NCBI GenBank assembly: GCA_038217425.1
Contig: JBBQPM010000115.1
Span: 1-21,250 of the forward strand
Source of the DNA: JAIEPT01 sp038217425
GTDB taxonomy: Bacteria; Planctomycetota; Planctomycetia; Gemmatales; Gemmataceae
Direction of reading: 5' to 3'
Length of the DNA stretch: 21,250 bases
Program-made: the position numbers and the translations under genes
The notes under the pieces: model-generated
What the model saw: only the letters and a program-made list of their open reading frames with translations
Databases searched by the model: none
Told to the model about the DNA's origin: nothing
Shown here: piece after piece, positions 7,563 through 14,106 of the stretch
Layout: every line of letters starts with the position of its first letter
Numbering within the stretch: position 1 is the stretch's first letter

Positions 7563-8371
7563 GAGGGGACTTCGTCCGTCCAGACTTTGAACGATTGGAG
7601 TTGATTGAAGCCGAAGGTGGTGGTGAGGGCGACGTCGGCGGCGTCGCGGCCGCGGGCCATCAGGATTCGGCCGATACGCGGGATGTTGTTGCGGGCGTCG
7701 AAGGCGTACCACCTTCCTTCGAGAAAGACTTCGAACCAGGCGCTGAAATCCATCGGCGAGGCGGCGCGTGGCACGCCGATATCGCCCAGGTACCCGGTGC
7801 AGTAACGCGCGGGGATATTCAGGCATCGGCAGAAGGTGATCGCCAGATGCATGTAATCCCGGCACACGCCGACGCGTTCGCGATAGACGTCCAGGGCCGT
7901 GCGATTGGCGCGGGCTTGCTGGTAATCGAAGCGGACGTGCTGATGCACGAAATTGCAAATCGATTGTACCAACGGCCAGCCTGCCGGCAGGTGTCCGAAC
8001 AGCGCCCAGGCGGTTTCCTTGAGTTCGCTGTCGACCTCGCAGTATCGGCTGGAGAGCAGGTAGAGCAGCACGTTGTCGGGCAACGTCTGGACCGGATGCT
8101 GAATGGCGTTCGGAGCCTGAGCATCGACCAGACCGCTGTCCTCGACGAGGGCTTGATGGCTCACTTTCAGTTTGCCGGCGGGGGTGAAGAGACGTCCGCA
8201 ACGGTTGCCGTAAATATCCGTGTACTGCGAGACGGCGACGCGAGGCTCCACCTCCAGGCATTCGGGCCCACGGACCTTCACCGCCACGGAGGGATGCAGG
8301 TACAGCATGAGAACGACGGCGGACGCATTCGGGTACGTAAACTCGATTTCGCAACCGACTTTGATGAGCAT
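7559..8371 (-). CDS. Transglutaminase-like protease-fold protein
   Basis: A 270-residue protein with the bacterial transglutaminase-like layout: an N-terminal beta-rich domain (about 1-105) and a C-terminal core. The nucleophile is Cys170 in RVGVCRDYMHLA, and the final acid is Asp225 in WYAFDARNN. The middle position of the Cys-His-Asp triad, normally His before the AW pair (HAW), is Ser210 here (MDFSAWFEVF). The 3' end (FGFNQLQSFKVWTDE) is a conserved tail of this subgroup. No signal peptide or membrane segment is visible, so it is probably cytoplasmic. It is the first gene of a two-gene unit with the cyclotransferase-like gene (ATGA overlap). The ATG at 8371 has only a weak GAGA upstream. 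Such proteins may be proteases or amidases rather than crosslinking enzymes. Confidence 0.85.
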   Translation of the reverse strand: MLIKVGCEIEFTYPNASAVVLMLYLHPSVAVKVRGPECLEVEPRVAVSQYTDIYGNRCGRLFTPAGKLKVSHQALVEDSGLVDAQAPNAIQHPVQTLPDNVLLYLLSSRYCEVDSELKETAWALFGHLPAGWPLVQSICNFVHQHVRFDYQQARANRTALDVYRERVGVCRDYMHLAITFCRCLNIPARYCTGYLGDIGVPRAASPMDFSAWFEVFLEGRWYAFDARNNIPRIGRILMARGRDAADVALTTTFGFNQLQSFKVWTDEVPS

Positions 8372-8522
8372 GAAGATTTCTCGGGGGAAACGGGAGGGTT
8401 AGGTCGTTGCGAGAGGAATTTCGGATCGGCGCTCGGACACAGGAGTCTATGATAGCCGAATCGGCGGCGAGCGGAGCGTGAGGTTGACGGGCAGGGGGCG
8501 CGGCGATAGATCAAAACACACG

Positions 8523-8544
8523 GATCCAGCTTTCAAGTTGGATC
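8523..8544. promoter_or_regulatory. Near-perfect dyad in the divergent intergenic region
   Basis: GATCCAGCTT at 8523-8532 and AAGTTGGATC at 8535-8544 are complementary at nine of ten positions, with a G-T wobble at the tenth. It lies 16 bases before the ATG of the glycosyltransferase-like gene, in the 189-base gap between divergent genes. It could be an operator or a leader hairpin. No convincing -35/-10 pair was identified in the rest of the gap. Confidence 0.25.
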
Positions 8545-8560
8545 GCCCCGAGGCAGGGAA

Positions 8561-10210
8561 ATGACCGCGACGCCCACTGTAGATCCTCCCGCCGACGCCC
8601 CCTCTCCTCCTCTCGCCATGCAGCGTGCCATGTTCTGGACCGGCGTGGGCACGCTCGTCCTGATCTGGATCGCCTGGGCGCCGATCTTCCTGTGCATGCC
8701 CCTCTGGGTGGATACGGTTCAATACGACATCCACGCCCGCAATATTCTTATCGGCGGCATCCCCTACGAAGACTCCTCTGACAGCAATTTACCCGGCATC
8801 ATGTGGATTCAGACGGCGCTTCGCGCCGTCATCGGCTGGGATTCGCTCCCCATTCGGCTCTTCGATCTGGCAGTCGTTGCGCTCGAATTTTGGCTAATCC
8901 TCGGCTGGATGCCGGTCACCGCTTCGCGGACCTGTAAGGTCTGGACGCTGGTCGGCCTCAGCTCGTGCTACCTGTTATCCACCGAACTGGTGCACTGCCA
9001 GCGCGACGTCTGGATGATGCTCATCGCCCTCGTCGCACTTGGCGCCCGGCGCCGACAGGTCGAGGGCCGCGTAACCGGCTGGCGCGCGTTCGTCCTTTCG
9101 CTCGGTGAAGGAATGCTCTGGGGACTGTGCGTCTGGGTCAAACCGCACGCCTTACTGTTGGGCGTGGCCGTTTATGTCGTCAGCATCTGGCAACGTTGGC
9201 GCAGTTCCCGCTGGAGTCCGTTGCTGAGCGACGCGCTGGGACTTTTGATCGGCGGCGGTAGTCTCGGGGCGGCAGGGTTGCTTTGGCTTTGGCATACCGG
9301 AGCGTGGAATCACTTCTGGGAAGTGCTGTTAATCTGGAGCAAGGACTACAACGCCACCCAGAAAACCTTCTGGCAAAATCCGTCGCGATTCCACAAATGG
9401 ACGAACGAAAGTCTGCCGTTCAGCCTCGTCCCCTGGATGGGCGCCGGAGTCGCGCTATACTCGATCTTTCGGCCACGGCTGCCGACGTCGTGGAATGCGC
9501 TTTATGCAGTCCTTTTTCTGGTTTGGTTTGCCCAAGGCTTCCTCGTTCAGGTGCCGCACGAATATGTCGTGATGCCGATTCTGCTACTGGGCATCCCACT
9601 GACCGCAACCTGGCCCGGAATGAACTGGGTGTGGAAGTGCTGGATGGTCGTGATGTTCCTGGGCCTGGCGGTCTCGTGCGCCGCCGTCATGGATCGGCTC
9701 AAAGAGATTTCTTGCGGGGAAACATGGATGCGATGCTTCACCGAAGGCCCTAGCGCCGAGATGCGCACAAAGCTCTCGGCCAACTTCGGCGAAGGCCATA
9801 CTGACTGGGTCGCGCTCGAAAAGGTCGCCGACTACCTCCGCAGCCAGAATGTGGGCGACGGCGAGCTGACTTGCTTCCACGCCGGGACGCATTCGCTCTT
9901 TCTGATGCTCAAGGTGAAGCCCTCGATCAAACACATTCAGCCGAATGTCGCCCTGAACTACTTTCCCAATCACCTGGAAGAGATCCGCCAGGAACTGAGC
10001 GAGAGCCGACACCGTTTCGTGGTCAGCGATTTGCAATGGGCGTATCTGGATTGGGACGTCGTGCACGATTCTCAGACGACCGAGACGAAGCTCCCCGAGT
10101 CATTTCACGAAGCGTGGAAGCATCTCTTTCCGTGGTACGAGCCGGTCGTATTTCGTGCCGGGCCGTATTTGGTACACCGCATCACCGGGCCGACCCGGCC
10201 GCTTTGGTAA
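8561..10210 (+). CDS. Multi-pass membrane glycosyltransferase-like protein (GT-C / family 39-like)
   Basis: A 549-residue membrane protein. A proline-rich N-tail precedes a first transmembrane segment at about 26-48, then an acidic loop containing D51, D56, E70 and D71 (PLWVDTVQYD, IPYEDSSDS). This is the usual place of the catalytic acid in GT-C lipid-linked-sugar transferases such as the PMT/ArnT group. Roughly eight to ten further hydrophobic segments extend to about residue 375. The last 170 residues are soluble and include a beta/alpha region (about 430-520) probably facing the periplasm. Expected role: transfer of a sugar from a polyprenyl-phosphate donor to an envelope acceptor. The ATG at 8561 follows AGGCAGGGAA. 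The sugar, acceptor and exact subfamily cannot be read from the sequence. Confidence 0.6.
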   Translation: MTATPTVDPPADAPSPPLAMQRAMFWTGVGTLVLIWIAWAPIFLCMPLWVDTVQYDIHARNILIGGIPYEDSSDSNLPGIMWIQTALRAVIGWDSLPIRLFDLAVVALEFWLILGWMPVTASRTCKVWTLVGLSSCYLLSTELVHCQRDVWMMLIALVALGARRRQVEGRVTGWRAFVLSLGEGMLWGLCVWVKPHALLLGVAVYVVSIWQRWRSSRWSPLLSDALGLLIGGGSLGAAGLLWLWHTGAWNHFWEVLLIWSKDYNATQKTFWQNPSRFHKWTNESLPFSLVPWMGAGVALYSIFRPRLPTSWNALYAVLFLVWFAQGFLVQVPHEYVVMPILLLGIPLTATWPGMNWVWKCWMVVMFLGLAVSCAAVMDRLKEISCGETWMRCFTEGPSAEMRTKLSANFGEGHTDWVALEKVADYLRSQNVGDGELTCFHAGTHSLFLMLKVKPSIKHIQPNVALNYFPNHLEEIRQELSESRHRFVVSDLQWAYLDWDVVHDSQTTETKLPESFHEAWKHLFPWYEPVVFRAGPYLVHRITGPTRPLW

Positions 10211-10228
10211 CCTGTCGAACGAAGCGCA

Positions 10229-10289
10229 AGCCACAGAGAAATCAAAACCTCGCGTCTTTTTTTCTGTGTCCTCAGTGACCTCTGTGGCT
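10229..10289. repeat. Short CACAGAG-type inverted repeat
   Basis: AGCCACAGAG (10229-10238) and CTCTGTGGCT (10280-10289) form a perfect 10-bp inverted repeat with a 41-base spacer that also contains CTGTGTCCTCAGTGACCTC. The CCACAGAG core is shared with the much longer element at 19585-19715, so it looks like a shortened member of the same dispersed family. It lies between the glycosyltransferase-like and first epimerase-like genes. Confidence 0.6.
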
Positions 10290-10321
10290 AATTCTCGATG
10301 CGAACATTTGGAGCGTCCCTT

Positions 10322-11302
10322 ATGCCATCGGTCCTTCTCACCGGCATCACCGGTTTCATCGGCGGTCACACCGCGCGGAAGCTGTTGCCCGCTTACGACG
10401 TCACCGCCCTGGTCCGCCCCAGCTCCCTCGCGGACAAAAAAGCGGCCTTGCCGGAACAAATCCGACTCGTCGATATCGATCTCAACGACGGGCCGAAACT
10501 GGCCGCGTTCCTGCGCGAGAATCGCTTCGACCACATCCTGCACATCGGCGCCCTGCGCGGCGGCCGAACCTCCGATCACGAAAAATATCGTCAAACCAAT
10601 ATCCTCGCCACGGAACTGCTCATCGAAGGCGCCAAGCGGCACGGTTCGCGGTTCGTCTATTGCTCGTCGGTGGGCGTGTTCGGCGCCATTCCGGTGCAGT
10701 GCCCCGCCAACGACCAGACGCCGCGCCGCGAGGACAATTTCTACCACGTCACCAAGATCCGCTGCGAAGAGATGGTCCGCGCCGCCGCCCGCGCCGGGTC
10801 GCTCGACGGCTTCATCCTCCGCCCCGCGATCACCTACGGCCCCGGCGATCTCGGGTTTCCGTTCACGCTCACCAAACTCGTCGACAAGGGCCTGCTCTTC
10901 TTTCCCAAGAAGCCGTTCTCGATTCACATGACGCACATCGACACGATCTCCGACGCCTTCGTGCAGTCACTGAGTTATCAGGGGCCGCCGGGCAAAGCCT
11001 GGATCGTCGCCGACGCGAAGCCGGCGGTGTTCAGCGAACTCGCCGACTTCATTTCGCAGACGTTGCATTGCCGAGATTACCCGCGTAGCCGACGCGTCGC
11101 TTCGTTCTGGTTCGGCCTGGGCAAGCGCGCCGCCAAGCTGATTCGCAACGAACTTTGGCTCAGCCGCTTCGAGCTGATCTCCGACAACTGGTTCTACGAT
11201 GTGTCGGATACGTACCGCGATTTCCGCTTGAAACCCGCGTCCGCCATTCCGGATATGAAAAACGTGATCGAGTGGTATCAGTCGCTCAAGAGCGGCAAAT
11301 AA
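10322..11302 (+). CDS. NAD(P)-dependent epimerase/dehydratase (extended SDR)
   Basis: A 326-residue extended short-chain dehydrogenase. The N-terminal nucleotide-binding motif is TGITGFIGG (G8, G11, G14). The catalytic pair Tyr141 and Lys145 lies in FYHVTKIRCEE, with the active-site Ser near 115 in YCSSVGVFG. The substrate half (about 165-326) includes LRPAITYGPGD and a conserved MTHIDTISDAF strand typical of 3-beta-HSD-like or sugar epimerase members. Likely substrates are a nucleotide sugar or a sterol/isoprenoid-like compound; the sequence does not decide. The start at 10322 is chosen over an in-frame ATG at 10298 because GGAG (10310-10313) sits 8 bases upstream. It is followed immediately by a tandem hairpin array. 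Confidence 0.8.
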   Translation: MPSVLLTGITGFIGGHTARKLLPAYDVTALVRPSSLADKKAALPEQIRLVDIDLNDGPKLAAFLRENRFDHILHIGALRGGRTSDHEKYRQTNILATELLIEGAKRHGSRFVYCSSVGVFGAIPVQCPANDQTPRREDNFYHVTKIRCEEMVRAAARAGSLDGFILRPAITYGPGDLGFPFTLTKLVDKGLLFFPKKPFSIHMTHIDTISDAFVQSLSYQGPPGKAWIVADAKPAVFSELADFISQTLHCRDYPRSRRVASFWFGLGKRAAKLIRNELWLSRFELISDNWFYDVSDTYRDFRLKPASAIPDMKNVIEWYQSLKSGK

Positions 11303-11307
11303 ACGAG

Positions 11308-11367
11308 CCCGAGCCCGCAGCGCCAGCAAGGTTCGAATTCATTCCTTGCTGGCGCTGCGGGCTCGGG
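11308..11367. terminator. Long hairpin directly after the first epimerase gene
   Basis: A perfect 24-bp stem (11308-11331 pairing with 11344-11367) has a 12-base loop and begins 5 bases after the stop codon. The core is GCCAGCAAGG / CCTTGCTGGC extended by CCCGAGCCCGCAGC and its complement. There is no T-run, so it may act as an mRNA 3'-end stabiliser or a Rho-assisted stop rather than an intrinsic terminator. It is also the first unit of the tandem array. Confidence 0.45.
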
Positions 11368-11553
11368 AACAAATGAAACGCCAGCAAGGTTCGAATTCAT
11401 TCCTTGCTGGCGCTGCGGGCTCGGGAACAAATGAAACGCCAGCAAGGTTCGGATTCATTCCTTGCTGGCGCTGCGGGCTCGGGAACAGTTGAAACGCCAG
11501 CAAGGTTCGGATTCTTTTCTTGCTGGCGCTGCGGTCTCGGGCACAATTGACCT
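11322..11553. repeat. Four tandem copies of a 58-bp hairpin-containing repeat
   Basis: The unit begins GCCAGCAAGG and recurs exactly 58 bases apart at 11322, 11380, 11438 and 11496. Each copy contains a 10-bp inverted repeat around a loop near TTCGAATTCATT or TTCGGATTCATT, then CGCTGCGGGCTCGGG and an ACAAATGAAAC-like link. Copies 1-2 carry TTCGAATTC; copies 3-4 carry TTCGGATTC. Copy 4 is the most diverged (TTTTCTTGC, GGTCTCGGGC). Units abut directly with no unique spacers. The array fills the gap between the two epimerase-like genes. Confidence 0.95.
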
Positions 11554-11574
11554 GCACCGCTGGGAGCGATTCTC

Positions 11575-12516
11575 ATGAACTTGTCAGTAGCGGTCGTGGG
11601 AGCGGATGGGTTCGTGGGCCAAGCCCTCGCGCAGAAGCTGGACGCGGCGAAGATCGTTTATCGGCCCCCGCGTGCCGAGGAGATCGGCATCGCGCAAGCG
11701 CCGGAGGTGCTGCGGCAGGCGGACGTCGTCATCAACGCAGCGGGCTTTCGCGTCCGCACCGGGTTGCTGCCGGCCGACTATCAGAAGAGCCATGTCGGGG
11801 CGACCGCAGAGCTATTGCCGTATGTGAAACCTGGTAGCCTGTTCGTGCATGTGTCGAGTGCCTCGGTGCTGGGGAAATGGCCGGCAGGAGCGCTGGGGAA
11901 TGACAGTCCGCCGCGCCCGCACTTGTTTCCGTCGGCATGTTACGCCCAGGCCAAGGCGGACGCCGACGCTCTGGTACTCAAGACCGGCCGCGCGCGAGGG
12001 TTTCGCGTCCTCCTGATGCGGCCGTCGGTGCTATACGCGCCCGGCGGCGAGGGGATGGTCGCCAGTCTCTTAAATCTCGCCCGCAAGGGCCGCATGCTTC
12101 GGCTTTATCCGCGCGAGGCGCGCCATCACTTCTGCGCGATGCCCCTCTTCGTGGAGGCGGTCGAGCGGGCGCTGCGCCTGCCGCTCCCGGACCCGTGTAC
12201 GCTGGTCGTCGCCGACCCGTACGCCGTCACCAACCGCGAACTCGAGACGCTCATCCGCACGGCCGCGCCCCGCTCGCTGTGGACGGTCCCGTTCTCCCCG
12301 GGGATGGTGAATTTCTTGCTAAAATTTACCTGGCGATCCCGACGCCCCAAACTCGATCTCAAGACCTGGGGCGAAATCTTCGGCGTCATGAATCTCAACA
12401 CCGTCTACGACCCCCGCGAAACCTATCGCCTGCTCGGCATCGATCCTGCGCAATACTCCCGGGAGCAGACGCTGGAGCCGACGATCCGTGCGGCCTTTCA
12501 GGAAAGCGTCTCATGA
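11575..12516 (+). CDS. NAD(P)-dependent epimerase/dehydratase-like protein
   Basis: A 313-residue extended SDR. The dinucleotide motif is VVGADGFVG (G9, G12, G15), and the catalytic Tyr123/Lys127 lies in ACYAQAKADAD, with a nearby VHVSSASVLG strand supplying the serine. Short for a nucleotide-sugar epimerase, it resembles the NAD-epimerase/3-beta-HSD-like group and is a distant relative of the enzyme upstream. The ATG at 11575 has GGGAG 8 bases upstream. The stop overlaps the next ATG as ATGA, coupling it to the classical SDR downstream. Because the three oxidoreductases lie together with a membrane glycosyltransferase-like gene, a role in building an envelope glycoconjugate or lipid is possible, but this is inference. 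Confidence 0.72.
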   Translation: MNLSVAVVGADGFVGQALAQKLDAAKIVYRPPRAEEIGIAQAPEVLRQADVVINAAGFRVRTGLLPADYQKSHVGATAELLPYVKPGSLFVHVSSASVLGKWPAGALGNDSPPRPHLFPSACYAQAKADADALVLKTGRARGFRVLLMRPSVLYAPGGEGMVASLLNLARKGRMLRLYPREARHHFCAMPLFVEAVERALRLPLPDPCTLVVADPYAVTNRELETLIRTAAPRSLWTVPFSPGMVNFLLKFTWRSRRPKLDLKTWGEIFGVMNLNTVYDPRETYRLLGIDPAQYSREQTLEPTIRAAFQESVS

Positions 12517-13250
12517 AGAACATCCTGGTGGTAGGCGGCGGCGGCGGTCTGGGGCGCGCCCTGGTCGCGGAACTCCTCGCCCAGGGCAAATCCGTCGCCG
12601 TCGCCGGCCGAACGAACCCGAACGAACCGCGGCTCCACGCGTTTCATCCCGTGGATGCCAGCACCGTCGACTGGGCCGAGTTTCTCCCGACGACGGCTCC
12701 ACTGGACGGCGTGATCTTCGTGGCCGGCGCCGGCTCGTTTGGGCATACGGACAAGATCCCGCTCGCCGAGGCGAAGACGCTCTTCGACCTGAACTTCTGG
12801 GCCTGCACGCAAGCTGCCCTGGCCGCGGGCAAGTATTGGCGCGCCCAGAAGATGCCGGGCCGATTCCTGGCGGTGCTGTCGATCGCAGGCAAGCGAGCGG
12901 TGCCGTGGGAGTCGTACTACGCCGCCAGCAAGGCCGCGACGGCGCGCTTCCTGGAATGTCTGCAGTTCGAGTACGTCGACGAACCGATCGCGTTCATCCC
13001 GGCGTTTCCCGGCCTATTGCAGACGCCCTTCCGCGACAACGTCCGTTGGCACGGCATGACCCCCACCGCTGCCGGCGCCGGCGCGGACCTCGCCGCGACG
13101 GCGCGCGAATTGATCCGGTTGCTCCAGGGGAAGCGCCGGCAGCGCGTCCTCGGCTGGCGCGAGCGCGTCATCGACCTGGCGGATCGGCTCTGGCCGGGGC
13201 TGTACGACCGCATGGTGCTGCGCGGCCGCGTGCGCAAGGCTCGAGAATGA
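12513..13250 (+). CDS. Short-chain dehydrogenase/reductase (classical SDR)
   Basis: A 245-residue classical SDR. It starts MKNILVVGGGGGLGRAL, a glycine-rich NAD(P) loop, has the substrate Ser in VLSIAGKR, and the catalytic Tyr136/Lys140 in SYYAASKAA. The PAFPGLLQTPF segment after the active site matches the usual P-G-x-x-x-T-x cofactor/substrate loop. A basic C-terminus (LWPGLYDRMVLRGRVRK) may sit at a membrane, as in some lipid-acting SDRs. GGAAAG lies 6 bases before the ATG, which overlaps the stop of the preceding gene by 4 bases. Function is likely reduction or oxidation of an intermediate made by the upstream enzyme; the substrate is unknown. Confidence 0.82.
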   Translation: MKNILVVGGGGGLGRALVAELLAQGKSVAVAGRTNPNEPRLHAFHPVDASTVDWAEFLPTTAPLDGVIFVAGAGSFGHTDKIPLAEAKTLFDLNFWACTQAALAAGKYWRAQKMPGRFLAVLSIAGKRAVPWESYYAASKAATARFLECLQFEYVDEPIAFIPAFPGLLQTPFRDNVRWHGMTPTAAGAGADLAATARELIRLLQGKRRQRVLGWRERVIDLADRLWPGLYDRMVLRGRVRKARE

Positions 13251-13327
13251 TTCGTGGCTGAATTCTGGCGGATTCGGCGTCTCGAGTAAGGCGGGGCTGT
13301 TGCCGCTGGAGACGTGACTCCTTCGCG

Positions 13328-13359
13328 CATTCCATTCGCGACGACCAGCGAATAGAATG
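13328..13359. terminator. Hairpin after the SDR gene
   Basis: CATTCCATTCGC (13328-13339) and GCGAATAGAATG (13348-13359) pair at 11 of 12 positions around an 8-base loop. It lies 77 bases after the SDR stop and just before the DUF4258-type pseudogene. No T-run follows, so an intrinsic terminator is possible but not proven. Confidence 0.3.
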
Positions 13360-13384
13360 GGCAGGACAGGCCGAGAATGGCAAG

Positions 13385-13644
13385 ATGGCGATCGCTCGAA
13401 TCATCGCGGAAGAAGCTCTTGGCTGCAAATCCATCGCGTTCGACGAACACGCCCTGGTACGCATGTCGGAGAAAGCGTCGCCGAAGATGAGGTCGTCGAG
13501 GTTTTGCAAGATCCCGATCGAACCGACTTGCCCACCTCTTCCCAACGGCGCCGCTTTCGAAAGGCCTTGGACGGGCGGACAATTGATGTCGTATTCGAGC
13601 ACGATCCCACGCAGATCGTCGTCATTACCGTGGTGACCTCGTGA
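13385..13644 (+). pseudogene. Frameshifted DUF4258-family gene (toxin-like)
   Basis: The first part reads MAIARIIAEEAL then FDEHALVRMSEKA in one frame; the rest reads VAEDEVVEVLQDPDRTD, then RRRFRKALDGRTIDVVFE and IVVITVVTS in the frame one base back. Joined near 13475-13480 they form a single DUF4258-like domain: HA-x-x-RM, then a helix EDEV-x-E-VL-x-DPD, then the beta-rich FRKAL-G-R-x-x-VVFE and VVITV end. Adding one G in GAGAAAGCG would restore SEKGVAEDEV, so a one-base deletion or a sequencing error is likely. DUF4258 proteins are relatives of RelE/HigB-type toxins and are often encoded beside a DUF2283 antitoxin-like partner, which is exactly what follows here. As written, no full protein can be made unless there is programmed frameshifting, for which no good slippery heptamer was seen. 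Confidence 0.65.
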
Positions 13645-13680
13645 AGGCCGATTGCCTTTTGTTCGCGGAGATTTATCGTG

Positions 13681-13959
13681 ATGACCGATTCGAAGTTTCG
13701 CCTGGAAATTTCCTACGACGAGACCAGCGGCAACCCCGTCGCCGCCTATGTCCGGATTCGCGAGGGAAAGGTTTCCAGGACGACAGAACTCAGCGCCGGC
13801 GTCGCCTTCGCGGACTATGCGGCTGACGGCCTACTGCTCGGCGTCGAATTATTGGCGCCCTGCGGCGTCGAGGTTCTAGAAGGAATTTCGGAAGCCGAGA
13901 CCGAACCGGTGCGGCAGTTCCTACGCCGCGGAATTCGCAAGGAGATGATTTTCGCGTGA
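13681..13959 (+). CDS. DUF2283-like small protein (antitoxin-like partner)
   Basis: A 92-residue protein: TDSKFRLEISYDETSGN, AAYVRIREGKV, DYAADGLLLGVELL. The pattern 'Y-D-x-x-x-x-x-A-Y-V-R-I' followed by 'D-x-x-G-x-L-x-G-V-E-L-L' is that of DUF2283. Such proteins are commonly the second gene of DUF4258/DUF2283 pairs and are thought to neutralise the partner. The ATG at 13681 is 10 bases after GGAG; a GTG one codon earlier (13678) has better spacing (7), so the start may be one residue longer. It sits 36 bases after the broken DUF4258 frame and appears intact, as expected if the toxin-like gene decayed first. The following 13960-14106 gap is pyrimidine-rich and holds no feature recognised beyond the ribosome binding site of the next gene. 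Confidence 0.65.
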   Translation: MTDSKFRLEISYDETSGNPVAAYVRIREGKVSRTTELSAGVAFADYAADGLLLGVELLAPCGVEVLEGISEAETEPVRQFLRRGIRKEMIFA

Positions 13960-14106
13960 CGTCGTCGATCCAGACCATCCCTTTTTTTCGCAAACTCCAC
14001 GCCTCTTCGTTATTTTCCCTTGCTCCCGCCTTCGCTTCGCCTTAATCTGGAGGTTCGGGGCACTCACGCCCTTCCCTTCTGCTGACCGTTCGCGGAGCTT
14101 CTTTCC

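Noticed and set aside
11322..11557. 58-bp repeats taken as a CRISPR array, or as a coding frame (72 codons on the minus strand)
   Set aside because: The units abut directly with no unique spacers, contain an internal hairpin, and the frame simply translates the repeat.
11937..12512. 437-codon extension of the classical SDR frame upstream of 12513
   Set aside because: This part is out of frame with the strongly supported epimerase-like gene that covers it, and the Rossmann motif starts directly at the ATG at 12513.
13465..13490. Programmed -1 frameshift in the DUF4258-type gene
   Set aside because: The local GAGAAAGCG does not make a good slippery heptamer and no stimulatory stem was evident; a one-base deletion explains it more simply.
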